From Diphasiastrum complanatum (lineage: Eukaryota; Streptophyta; Lycopodiopsida; Lycopodiales; Lycopodiaceae), in assembly GCA_029204225.1 (NCBI GenBank), contig CM055101.1, forward strand, positions 58,393,579-58,457,578: DNA of 64,000 nucleotides, read 5' to 3'. Made by a program: the position numbers and the translations under genes. Numbering within the stretch: the stretch's first letter is position 1; each line of letters starts with the position of its first letter. Below are positions 1-9,824 of the stretch, piece after piece. The notes beneath the pieces are model-generated. The model was not told the DNA's origin, did not search any database, and saw nothing but the letters and a program-made list of their open reading frames with translations.

Positions 1-753
1 GGCCTAGTCAGGAAAGCAAGTTGATTCGGCCACCGGGACGGCTCCCAGGACCCATGTCCGGGAGCCAGACTGATTATGCCAGACTTGCCAGGCTTAATCA
101 ACAAAATAAAAACTAAGTCCTAAAAAGCGTGCTTTACCAGAAAGCACTATGTTTCAAACCAGAGGGGGTGCGCATAATCACAGCAGAACTATAGGGGGAG
201 TCCGGCAGACAGAAACTTGGGCAGCTCAACCAGCTCCAGGAATCCAGTCGCCAGGTCTCAGCTCCCTCTACCAGCACGAGCCAGGCACAATGCCCAGCAC
301 GTGTTGGTGGCCCCGAGACCGGTCAGTCTATGTATGAATGTAACCTCTTCCAAATCTAATAAAGTTGATCCTTGGGGATGATTACCATTTCGGTTTCGCC
401 TCCGGGACTGGTCCAAGTGGAAGGACCCTTACTACAACCTTTTTGCGTCGCTGGCGCCTAAGGGTTCATGTCATCGACATGGGGCTTGCCGCTATGCCAA
501 TTGGTCAGTTTGGCGACCACTATGCCTTGGGTTTCATGTGTGGCTTGTCTTTGCCTTTGGTTACCTTTTGGGGACGGATTCTGAGTTGGCTTTCGGGTTG
601 GTTGGGATTCCAGTTTTCTTAAGTCTGAATGGTTAAGCTTGTTACGTTTCTGAGTTGGCTTTTACGTAAGTGCATGATGGATGAATGTTAGACTTAAGCG
701 CGTGTTGGGAAAACCGCTCAAGTCCCAGCGCCCTTTGAGGCGTCGGCGCAACA
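1..753 (+). repeat. LTR (3' part; 5' end lies outside the window)
   Basis: This block matches the LTR at 50768-51637 almost base for base. I count about 11 substitutions over roughly 660 aligned bases, plus one insertion of about 50 bp near position 32-81 that the twin lacks. It ends in GCGCAACA at 753, the same end as the twin. No tRNA-type primer-binding site follows, so it is a 3' LTR of an element to the left, or a solo LTR. The bases after the end (GTCAG, 754-758) could be the target-site duplication, but the left flank is not available. Short open frames inside it are LTR sequence and not genes. Confidence 0.85.
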
Positions 754-1845
754 GTCAGACTAGCCAAAATTTTAAAAATTTTCTTTTGGATTTTTCCAAG
801 TGAGAAAAGTGCTTCAATTTTTCAATTTTGAAGTTTTGTTTTTGTAAAAAAAATTCAAATTCTTCATTTCCAAGTTATCTTAAAAAAATAAATAAATAAA
901 TAAACAACCGACACAAATCCTACGTATCAGTGCATCCGACGGCCCTTTCATTAAATGCATCAAACGGCCCTTTCATTAATTGCATCTAACGATACTCTCT
1001 CTAACTACATCCGATGATTCTCTCTAACCACATCCAATGGCCATTCCTCTAAATGCATTTGACGGCACTCGCTCCGACGGGTCCCCTCATTACATTCCAA
1101 CTCATTCACCTCCGACGCCCTCATTCACACCTTGTGCCACAGTGTTCGAAAAACTTTTTTGAGGTTTCCCTCAAAAATCCTATATCTTAAGGAGTATTCC
1201 GGCTACTAATAGGGGATATGCTTCTACTTGCCGGTTTTCCCCTATAAAATCTCAAATTTATCACGTAAAAAATCCTGCAAAATTTTGTAGTTGTCGCTTT
1301 TTGTGAAAAGATGTCGGTTCCATTCCTTAAGAATGTCGGCTTTCCCGAACGCTGTTGTGCCATCTCTTACATCAAACCTATGCTACATCCGACAACCTCC
1401 TAAAGCCCCACGTCCGACACACACGCGTCCACCAACGGCCTGCGCCCATTTCCTTCTCACGCCCGACACACACAGTGCTTGCCAAAAACCTATAATCCAT
1501 TGAAAAAAGCCTACTAAATTTTACAATCACCTATTAAGAAAAATTTTGTAGGTTCTCATAACCTACATGTTTGAGCACTTATAGGTTATGAGCCTATCAA
1601 ATACTAAACTATAGGTTTTTATTTTCATATAAATTGTTTTCGGTTCAAGGTTTTAGAAATAATTAATTTAGCTCTAGGCTTTAATACATTATTTGAGTGG
1701 CCCACCAAATTTAAAAATTTGATATTGATTATTGCATCAAGAAATGAATCTTGCATCTCAATTTGCTTGTGGGCAAAATATTACGAATTTACTTTAATAA
1801 CTAACTCTATTAATGTAAATTTGTAATATTTTGTCGGCAATCAAA

Positions 1846-1901
1846 TTGTCAATAAAGCTATGTAACATAAGCGTTGTCAATAAAGCTATGTAACATAAGC
1901 G
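1846..1901. repeat. Perfect 28-bp tandem duplication
   Basis: Two identical 28-bp units (TTGTCAATAAAGCTATGTAA followed by CATAAGCG) lie head to tail at 1846-1873 and 1874-1901. They sit in AT-rich non-coding sequence. Exact identity suggests a recent local duplication by slippage. Confidence 0.9.
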
Positions 1902-2446
1902 TTATATGAACCTACTTACTTTACTACACATAAATTTATTGCATTTGAAAACAATAAACAAAAAGTTTCTTGCATCTCAAAAATGTTGTCAATTTTTTAA
2001 AAGTCAACTTGTTACAAGTTTTTTACAAAGTTAACTTTTGGAAAAAGATGTAGATTCCATTCCTATACTTGCCGGCTTTTCCTAACAATGAGACAAAGTT
2101 TCATCCGAGCGTTTTTAAAAGTTTTTTTAAGCCTCCTCCATATAGAATCTTAGGCTTTAGACCCATGAGTTGTTAAAAAGCCTACAATTTTTTTTTTTAG
2201 TAGGCTTTGTGTTAGGTTGAAAAAAATGTTTTTCGCAAGCAATGACGCACATATCCGACGCCCGGCTCCCATTTCCTTCTCTTCCCGTAATTGATGTTTA
2301 GGCTTGTAGCGGACAGGTGTCCCATTTTGATAGGCTCTGAACACATATGTTCAAAGCCATAGCGCTTTGTTGAAGGGCCAAAAGGGCCAAAGCTTCAATT
2401 ACGCCCGGTGGCGGGCCTTGAGTAGGCCTGCTACACTCTGTAAAGA

Positions 2447-2494
2447 CAGCCTTCAACGCACCTAGCCACAGGGCGGTTCGGTGTGTGAAGGCTG
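2447..2494. repeat. Short imperfect inverted repeat
   Basis: CAGCCTTCAACGCACC at 2447-2462 pairs with GGTGTGTGAAGGCTG at 2480-2494 across a 17-base loop, with a small bulge. The stretch just beyond reads CTACACACGGTAGTG, which in reverse starts CACTACCG like a CACTA-type terminus. No partner end was found. Confidence 0.5.
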
Positions 2495-3554
2495 CCTGCT
2501 ACACACGGTAGTGTGCTCACGCCCGCTACCTAGTCCATTTCGCAACCGACGGCCCCTCATAACTCATCCGACGACCAAAACCCTTCCTTCATCCGACGAA
2601 TTTCTCGCTCTCTCACGTCCGACAGGCCCTCTCTCTCTCTCTCTTATTTCCCTCTCTCACGTCCGACGGGCCCTCTCTCTCTCTCTTCCGCGCGACTCCC
2701 TGCCCGGCTATACCCTACTCCTGAATCCACCCCGTCCCTACGTGGCACCCTCCCACGTATTTCCTTCATTACTCTCCCTCCCTCTCCCTGCGGCGCCCAG
2801 CAGCCACAGCAGTCTCCTGAACCTCTTTCAAGAATATTCCGTAGAATAGTCCCTACGAATATTCCCATGGAAATGTTCCCTTGACCTTCCATTTCATTCG
2901 TGCCCAAAAAGGAAATAAAATAATATTTTTCAACTTATTCAAATTTTTCAGGGTTCCTGGTATTCTTCTACGAGCACATGAATGGATGATAAAAGTAACA
3001 CTTAAAAAATTTGCCGTGAATTTTGTAATTTCTTACGGTTCTTGCTAATTTCTCCCGAGCACACAAATGTTTCATGGAATTCAAAGGACTATGCATTTCA
3101 ATATGTAAAAATTTTTAATACCCCTTTTTTAAGTTTTGAATACAACTAATTTTTCTTCTTTTTCTGTTGTAACTTTCTTGTTAGAAAGCGAATTCAGCGC
3201 AGTAAAAATAAAAAGTGATCAAAACAACGAGCCTGACACTGATAAGTTATTAAGACTTTGTAATTATTACTAATTTTTTCTTTTTAATACCCCTCTTTCT
3301 AAGTTGAAATCTTTGTATTTTATTACATATTTTTAAATCTTCATATTATCTTCGTTTGAGCTCGAAATTGAATACTGTAAAAAGCAAAAGTGTTCAGTTT
3401 TATAAGACCTACAATATTTTGGTCTTTTCAATTTCACTCATCGTAGAACTCTGAGTTTTAAGTGGGTGGAGAAAAGAGCATTTCAGCTATTTATCAAAGT
3501 CCATTGCACATAAACTTCAGCTTAATATAATTTTCAAGTCCTTCAATTCTCGAG

Positions 3555-4160
3555 ATGGATGTGGACTCCGATTTTGAGTACATAGATGACGATGACTCTG
3601 AATACAAAGATCAATGTAACTATGATTTTGAAGATCAGTATTATGAGCACAACGATGACGAATCCAATTAGTGCGACGAATCCAATTAGTACGAACAAGA
3701 GTCATATGGAGACTATCTAGAACATAATGAAACACATTTTGATGATTATGATGATCAACAAGTTTACTAGATCAGTCAACATAATCTAAGTGGTGGTGCT
3801 TATAGCAGTGATAGTGTCAATGAGCAACTAAATTCACGACAATCAGAAAGTCACCATTACCAATATCCTTATATAGACCAGTCTTTCCAGCCTATGGTGG
3901 AAACAACGATGGTGCAGAGACAACATATCTTCCACAAGTTTGATGGTAGAATTGCTCACATGAATGTGAGAAGATGATTGGACAACTTTCACGGATATTT
4001 TGAATCACATCCAAGTAGTGACCATGACAAGATTCAATTTGCAAGAACATCTCAGGAATCCAGAAAATTGATAGGCCAAATGATTGTGGTGAATCATCAT
4101 CAACATCATCAGAGGATGAATTGGAGGTACGAAACGATAATAAAGATAATTCTTCATCAA
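3555..4160 (+). pseudogene. Degenerate Ty3-like gag of an LTR retroelement
   Basis: From the ATG at 3555 one frame reads an Asp/Glu/Tyr-rich N-terminus (MDVDSDFEYIDDDDSEY) and then FDGR.AHMNVRR, LDNFHGYFESHPSSDHDKIQ and FARTS. This spacing resembles the FDG....W....YF..H..SD..K......L core of Ty3-type capsid proteins. At least five in-frame stops occur between 3668 and 3978, so the gene is dead. It lies upstream of ORF 4352-5215, a purine tract and an LTR, all on the same strand, which fits the gag of one element. The gag assignment rests on motif shape only. Confidence 0.55.
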
Positions 4161-4351
4161 CATCATCAGTGAACAAATTGGAAGTGCAACATGATGAAGA
4201 AGAACAACTATCAACAACGGAATTCAACAAATAGATCAGCCAATTTCATCAACAACTTTTGATTTTTCATTGAATTCACAGGAAATGGCCAATCAACAAT
4301 TATGGACTGCTATGGAATGTACACATTTTTCGGCAACATTTATGGAGTGCT

Positions 4352-5215
4352 ATGGAATGTACACAAGATCGGCAACATAAATGTAATTCCCAATTTGAAC
4401 CAAGCAAGAGAATTTCAAATGCAAGCACAATGTCAATGCAAGGACACCAAAAATCAGCTGAGGACAACGAACACGATGATGCGGAGGATTATGAGGACAA
4501 TGTTTTTGTTTTCAATATTGATCTTCAATTGAGCAATATAAAGACCAGTTTAGGCAATGAAATTATCAATGAGATAAATCACTCAAGGACTTCCTCTTCT
4601 TTGAGATCACAAGAACAGTTGCATCACATTCAACCAGAACACCTGTCTAAAACATCTTGTGAAATGGGATTAATAGACAAGGATAAAACTGATCTATATG
4701 AGTGTTTCTCATTCAGTATAGAGTGCACAACGGAATGTGATAAAACTTGTAATATACAAGCTGGAAATTTTTCTAGCTATGAGATGGGACAAACAATCAA
4801 AGATCCATTATATCAAAGTTTCCATTTTGTGGTTCAAAATATTGGAGATATCAATATTTTCGAATACGATGATGTAATCTACGAAATATTTTTCGTAGAG
4901 ACTTTGAGTGAAAGATATATCATCACTCTTTGCCAACATCTCATTCACTCTATCCTGTTGAGAATGAATATTCACTTTGAATGTCATTTGTCATTTTCGA
5001 CGTTGATCAATCCAATTTCATTGATTTCTATATTGGATTATGATCTTGATGATATTTCTTCCATATGGGATCTTAACACTTCAAATTCAAGATTAATGGT
5101 AATCATCGAAGCATTTGGATTGAACAACAAAGTGACTATGAAACAATATGACAAATTTTTCAGGCCAGCACAATTAGATGCAATGCCAAAATACGATCCT
5201 GAAAGAATTGGATAG
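4352..5215 (+). CDS. 287-codon ORF of unknown function inside an LTR retroelement
   Basis: This is the longest open frame in the left third of the window. The product is acidic and hydrophilic at first (residues 1-110), then richer in aromatic and aliphatic residues (ISILDYDLDDISSIWDLN near residue 230). I recognise no protease, RT, RNase H or integrase motif. It follows the gag-like pseudogene in the same orientation. Reading continues in degenerate form to about 5500, close to the polypurine tract. It may be an accessory ORF or the remnant of a longer polyprotein. The ATG at 4352 is the first in frame but translation may begin further upstream. There is no sign of function beyond openness. 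Confidence 0.4.
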   Translation: MECTQDRQHKCNSQFEPSKRISNASTMSMQGHQKSAEDNEHDDAEDYEDNVFVFNIDLQLSNIKTSLGNEIINEINHSRTSSSLRSQEQLHHIQPEHLSKTSCEMGLIDKDKTDLYECFSFSIECTTECDKTCNIQAGNFSSYEMGQTIKDPLYQSFHFVVQNIGDINIFEYDDVIYEIFFVETLSERYIITLCQHLIHSILLRMNIHFECHLSFSTLINPISLISILDYDLDDISSIWDLNTSNSRLMVIIEAFGLNNKVTMKQYDKFFRPAQLDAMPKYDPERIG

Positions 5216-5502
5216 ATCATCCAATTTTTCATGACTATCGAAGAAGTAGACAAAATAGGATATTGCGATTTGGTTGTCAAAAAGCAATATGGTGTTTCAT
5301 CAACCTCTTCTTTGACCGTCACCTTTTTCCTTCATGGGAACATGGATCACAGTCTGAAGCTAACAAATGGACTCCATTCAATAGCTTTGGATCTGTAATG
5401 AGGCAATAATTTCTTGGACGACACATCATTAATCATGACTACTTAACCAAAGCAATCAAGCTGATCAAACAAGCGTCTTCATTTTTGAGGAAAAACATGT
5501 TT

Positions 5503-5517
5503 AAGTAGGGGGGGGGG
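5503..5517 (+). other. Polypurine tract (plus-strand primer)
   Basis: AAGTA followed by a run of ten G directly precedes the LTR start TGTCATG at 5518. This is the expected place and composition for the PPT of an LTR retroelement on the + strand. Confidence 0.8.
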
Positions 5518-6019
5518 TGTCATGTACTTTTAGTACATCCATGCTTATACATGCAAGATAATATCCAATGTAAGGTTTGTAGGCCCAAATGGAGCTATTA
5601 GCCTTAAGAACAAGGCAGTTCCCTCTTTAGGCCCTCCAAAGTAACTAATAAGGATAACAGGCCAATAAGGGCCCAATGTAGTTTAAATAATACCTAATAA
5701 GGGCTAACTATTCCTCAAGATAGTTAAGTTAAGTTAAGTGAGAGCATTGTCTATAACCTAGGCAAGAGACATCAATTTATGAATCTTTTGGCTCATTTGT
5801 AAGTGAGAGCTTCTTTCTTCTTCCTTGTGAATGGAGCTATGGGGATCTCCTTTGCTAGGTTCATATCTTGTATTATTCTTTCCATTACTAATATAATTCC
5901 ATTGTGATCTCATTGTTTCTAGCTTTCTATTGATATGCTATCATGATTGTCTTGTTCTCTTTTTGCTTTTAGCTCTACTTCATTGTTATTGCTATTAGTT
6001 TGGGATTTGGCACATGACA
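5518..6019 (+). repeat. 3' LTR, 502 bp, termini TGTCATG...CATGACA
   Basis: The block begins TGTCATG immediately after a polypurine tract and ends CATGACA at 6019. The 7-bp termini are perfect inverted repeats with the canonical TG...CA ends. No matching 5' LTR is present upstream in the window, so the element is 5'-truncated or rearranged. The sequence after it (ACAAG) is the candidate target duplication. On the other side lies LRR-gene sequence on the opposite strand. Confidence 0.85.
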
Positions 6020-6798
6020 ACAAGTCTCATGCAGGTGTGCAAATGCCAAGCTAACCAACTGTATGGGGTATTAAGAGCATTCAAACACTTACAAACAAGC
6101 TGAAAGATAGAGTTCCTCAAATTTCACACCAATGTGCACAAGAAGCTCACTCAAGACATCATAAGTGATACCACGAACTCCACCAAGAAAAATTTGTGTC
6201 AATTCTTGTAGCTTAGTCAATGGTAGAAGTAATTCAAGCCCATTCATGTGTGCATAACCCTCCAAAGAGAGAGAGTTCAACTTTGAAGCCAAACCGTCAG
6301 CAGCTTTTTGAGCTCCTACTTCTGAAATAAGCGAGCATAGACTGATCTCCAGACAAGTCACATGATTCGATCGTAGTCGACGGGCCTTTATCAGTCAACC
6401 TGTATGCTCCTTTCAAAAACATTGTTCAAAGATTTACATAATCATAATATTCCCAAACTAGTAGCAATGCTTGGGAATATAATTTCAAACTATGATTTTA
6501 CCTCCAGTTATTTTCATTTTCCAGTGACTAGCTAGGCCAAAGTTTCAAAATGACATTTTTAAAATTGGTAACCAAACAATATCATAAGACTGACCTCAAT
6601 AGAATTTTTGGAGCATTGGGCAAGGATTTCTTTCAATTCTTGGTCAAGGGAAGTGCAATGGTGGACGGAGCTCCATCCACTAAGAAGTCGCAAGATCTTG
6701 TAGTCCAATTTTTGCTTACCACAAATCTTTGCACACCAAAGTTTTTTCATTGTATGACTCATGAGAGCAGGTCGAAAGCATAATAAAGAACTTCTCAT
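6020..6798 (-). pseudogene. LRR-type host gene fragment interrupted by an LTR element
   Basis: Reading the minus strand, an exon near 6760-6560 encodes MKKLWCAKICGKQKLDYKIL. A second exon (about 6430-6093) encodes AYRLTDKG, then LEISLCSLIS, SKLNSLSLEGY, LLLPLTKLQELTQIFL and KFEELYLSACL. The regular L..L.L..C / L..L.L spacing is that of leucine-rich repeats of the plant F-box/AMN1-like kind. An acceptor (TTGAAAG) precedes the second exon, and a consensus donor GTAAGTG follows SACLF at about 6093. A further possible exon (LVSLAFAHLHETC) runs straight into the LTR boundary at 6019. A frame change between the LTDKG and LEISLC segments suggests decay. This is the only host-like coding trace in the window. 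The family name is inferred from repeat spacing. Confidence 0.5.
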
Positions 6799-6838
6799 TT
6801 TCAGTTCTAGAGATAAAAGTGGTTCAAGGGGGGAAGAA

Positions 6839-7165
6839 TGTTATGTCCATGTCCTGTATAAGGGAATCGGAATAATTCCTAACATGGATAGCTGGTCACT
6901 CCAGTTGTATGTGGTTATTAGTTATGCTACATCATTACGGGCGTGGTCGTTACAAGTAATTAATAATCATATGAGGGCCCGGACCTATAATTGGACATAG
7001 GGGCACTTGCATGGTGAATGACTACTTTAATGCAAGAATAGGAGGTCAACAGCTTAATATAGGTTGCATGGGAATCCTAAGGGAAATATTCTCTCCTCTT
7101 GGAGAGAATACATACCATGGAAACTCGCCCATCTCCCTATTGGAATTTCGTATTCTTGAGCCAGG
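6839..7165 (+). repeat. Possible short LTR-like block
   Basis: A purine run (TTCAAGGGGGGAAGAA) is followed at 6839 by TGTTATGTCC. About 327 bases later the sequence TTGGTGTCATAAGCTT resembles a decayed primer-binding site (TTGGTATCAGAGCTT). A short hairpin (ATTCTCTCC..GGAGAGAAT) lies inside. A purine tract before and a PBS after the same block is odd for a single LTR, so this could be coincidence or two joined elements. Confidence 0.3.
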
Positions 7166-7199
7166 TTGGTGTCATAAGCTTCTAAAATGGTGATGTTTA

Positions 7200-9780
7200 T
7201 GAAATCAAAAAAAAAAAAAAGACTTCCTTTCAATCATATTGAAATGTGATCTTGGTATTGATGATAAAGGTTTGCTCAATGCCCCGACTTACTCATAAAT
7301 GCCTCATGATATTATATGGCATAAGTCTCATGAAAGGCTCTTAGATTCATGCTTCAATCCAAAAATAAAATAGGATATTGCGGATCTACTACCATGTTGG
7401 ATTGAAAGCAAGCAAATTCAAAAGCCCTCCAATCGGCTATCAACTTGAAGACATATAATGAGGAAAATGGACACCTAGATGAAGAGAATCAACACAAACA
7501 AAACTATATTTAAATATAGGCTTCAAAGGACATATATACATTACAAGTTCTCAAAGTTATAAGTTCTAAATTGGCTCAAAATTTATGAACCAAATAGGCG
7601 AGTAGTTTCCTTATATAAGACTATTTGTTGTTTGATTTCTGTAATTCCTATACATTTAAGAAAACAATGCTACTTGCTAGGAATAGTGAGTTATTGGCAT
7701 GCCATTATAAATTGACATATTTACATCGAGGTGGCACACATGCAAGGCCATGCACAAGACTCAACACAAGCTCACTAGTGTAGCATGTACTAATGCATCG
7801 ACACTAATACGTGGCATGGTATGGTCACTCACATTCTATTGAGCAATATAAAACATAGTCTAAATTATTGACCTAATAATTGTATGTCTTTTATAGTAAA
7901 CTCTAAGGTGTCCATATTTTATTGACATAACTTTACCATTTCAAATGTATTCAACAATGTTTGTTCAAATCAATACTAGTCATGGAATTATTTTATCATA
8001 ACAATGATAAGATATTCTTTGTCATTTTTCTACTTGTTAACCTTGCAAAATTTCTATAACAAAAATGTACAAAATGCATAAATCATTATCATTTTCAGTA
8101 TGACTTATAATAATCAAGTTGCTGACATAAGAGCAATTTGAAAAACAAGAAAGTACTTTATTGTTTTAGAGTTTTAATTAAATGTTCACGTTGTTTCCTA
8201 GGTAAAAACACTTTTAAGAGTTTTAATTGTGAAGAAATATTGTCCCAAACATAAATGAAATGCCTCAGGCACACAAATCATGATTGTTGTATTAACATAG
8301 ATTCTTGCAATGAATAAGAGTTTATGAACTAGTTTCTAGGTTTCTTATGACATCATATATAATGATAACAACTTAAAATATCCAAAAGATTCATTATGAC
8401 ATAGTGGAATGATTGTCCATGTTTAGTATCAAAGTCAAAAGGCATTCAATTTTCAGCTAGGAAATGTAAGGTACAACTAGAATCTATCCAATCAACTAAT
8501 AATGGCTTTATAAATTAGAAAATTAACATTAATAACATTTGGTGGCAATGTAATTAACAAAATACAATAGAATACGTCTGGTCTGTCACCTTCACATGAT
8601 AACCATTATACAGAAAGTGAAGGACACTTTCAAGTCATATACGATTGAATAATCAAAGAAGAAAATGTAAGAATGAGAAACAACCAAAAAAATAATTTAG
8701 AGTAGTTATAACTTGAAATAAAAATAGAATTGTGGTTTCATGTAATATCATTTTTACTGAGATATAGATGTATAACCACAAGAATATCAAGAAAAGATAA
8801 ATCAAAGTTATGTGCATTACTCTGATGTTGACAAAGCAAGTAAATATTTTTCCTAGAACTTTGCATGCGTTTATGATAGTTTTGCAGAATACAAACTATA
8901 TCAATATAAGATATTTGGTTGTCAGTATCACAATTTTCAAGATATTACATTATTGTGTACACTCAATCTTGTTCAACTGTTCTATAAGAATCTTATTATC
9001 ATTTGAAAATTGGATTCACATAGACAATTTTTATTCATAGCTAGTTTATATCTCAAAGTAGCAAAATGAGTTTTTTTGATCAATATAAAAATTCAGAGTC
9101 TACCTGATATTGAGAAACATTTTATCCCTCTTCTTTTTTACTATAAGATATGAATAAGTCCTCCTAGGTGAAAGAATCTACCTCTCAAAACATTCTACTC
9201 ATCAATCTACCTCACAAAACATTCTACTCATCATGGTAGTACATTTTCAATGTCAATCCATGAATAGATTCGTCTCTTGTCCACCATTAGTACTTCACCC
9301 ATTTCTCCTAGCTCATACACTTTAACTCCCCTACTCTCTTTCCTACTTTCCAAATGGCCATTTGTTCTTGATTAGACATGTTTTCCCATATTGACTAAAC
9401 ATGTTTTCTATGAATTTTTTCTAAAATTAAATTACTGTGAAAATTCACCAAGGAGTCAAAATCCCTCTAGATTTCAAGATTATTTTTTTTGGTGATACTC
9501 TTTCCAAGGACTGTGACACTTGCGCTTCTGGATTCTATGCAAAGAGCTTGTCGTAGGTAATATGAAATGGAAGAAATCGGATCATTTTCTTAGGGGATAG
9601 ACCAATTGCATCTTCACTAGGTATTATTTGACATGCTTATTACAATTTGTATCACCTTAGTCATTGTTATAGCCTTTGGTGGCCTCCATGAGTGGTGTCC
9701 CTTTTTGGTAGCTAGAAAAAATTATAATTTTTTTTTAGTCATACTAGTTATTATTTACTAAATTGTTATTCATTGGGATT
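7200..9780. other. AT-rich region without recognisable genes
   Basis: No reading frame with family resemblance was found on either strand. The sequence is uniformly AT-rich with short scattered frames. The only structure noted is the 29-bp tandem duplication at 9175-9232. Confidence 0.6.
9175..9232. repeat. 29-bp tandem duplication
   Basis: Two units of AATCTACCTC followed by (T/A)CAAAACATTCTACTCATC lie head to tail at 9175-9203 and 9204-9232 with one substitution between them. Confidence 0.85.
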
Positions 9781-9824
9781 CGCTTATATAAATAGACACT
9801 TAGATTGGCTCTTTTGACTTCCAC

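Larger units (their letters stand above)
754..3550. other. Gene-free region with degenerate CCGACGG-type repeats
   Basis: No credible coding sequence is seen. Around 920-1130 and 2520-2700 a short unit with the core TCCGACGG followed by CCCTTTCATT or CCCTCTCTCTCT recurs many times in degenerate form. The stretches near 1308-1350 and 2045-2090 also look like diverged copies of each other (AAAAGATGT..TTCCATTCCT). Base composition shifts from AT-rich to locally C/T-rich. The last 500 bases before 3555 are AT-rich and probably the leader of the retroelement that follows. A decayed repeat of unknown class is the most I can say. Confidence 0.5.

Noticed and set aside
149-622. Open frames of 62 and 85 codons, repeated at 51033-51506
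   Set aside because: Both lie inside the LTR and are preserved only because the two LTRs are almost identical. They match no protein family and overlap LTR regulatory sequence.
1846-1901. CRISPR-like short direct repeat
   Set aside because: Only two adjacent units without spacers in a eukaryotic context. A simple tandem duplication.
2481-2907. Overlapping 122-codon (+) and 87-codon (-) frames
   Set aside because: They arise from the CT-rich CCGACGG-type repeats. Low complexity, not a gene.
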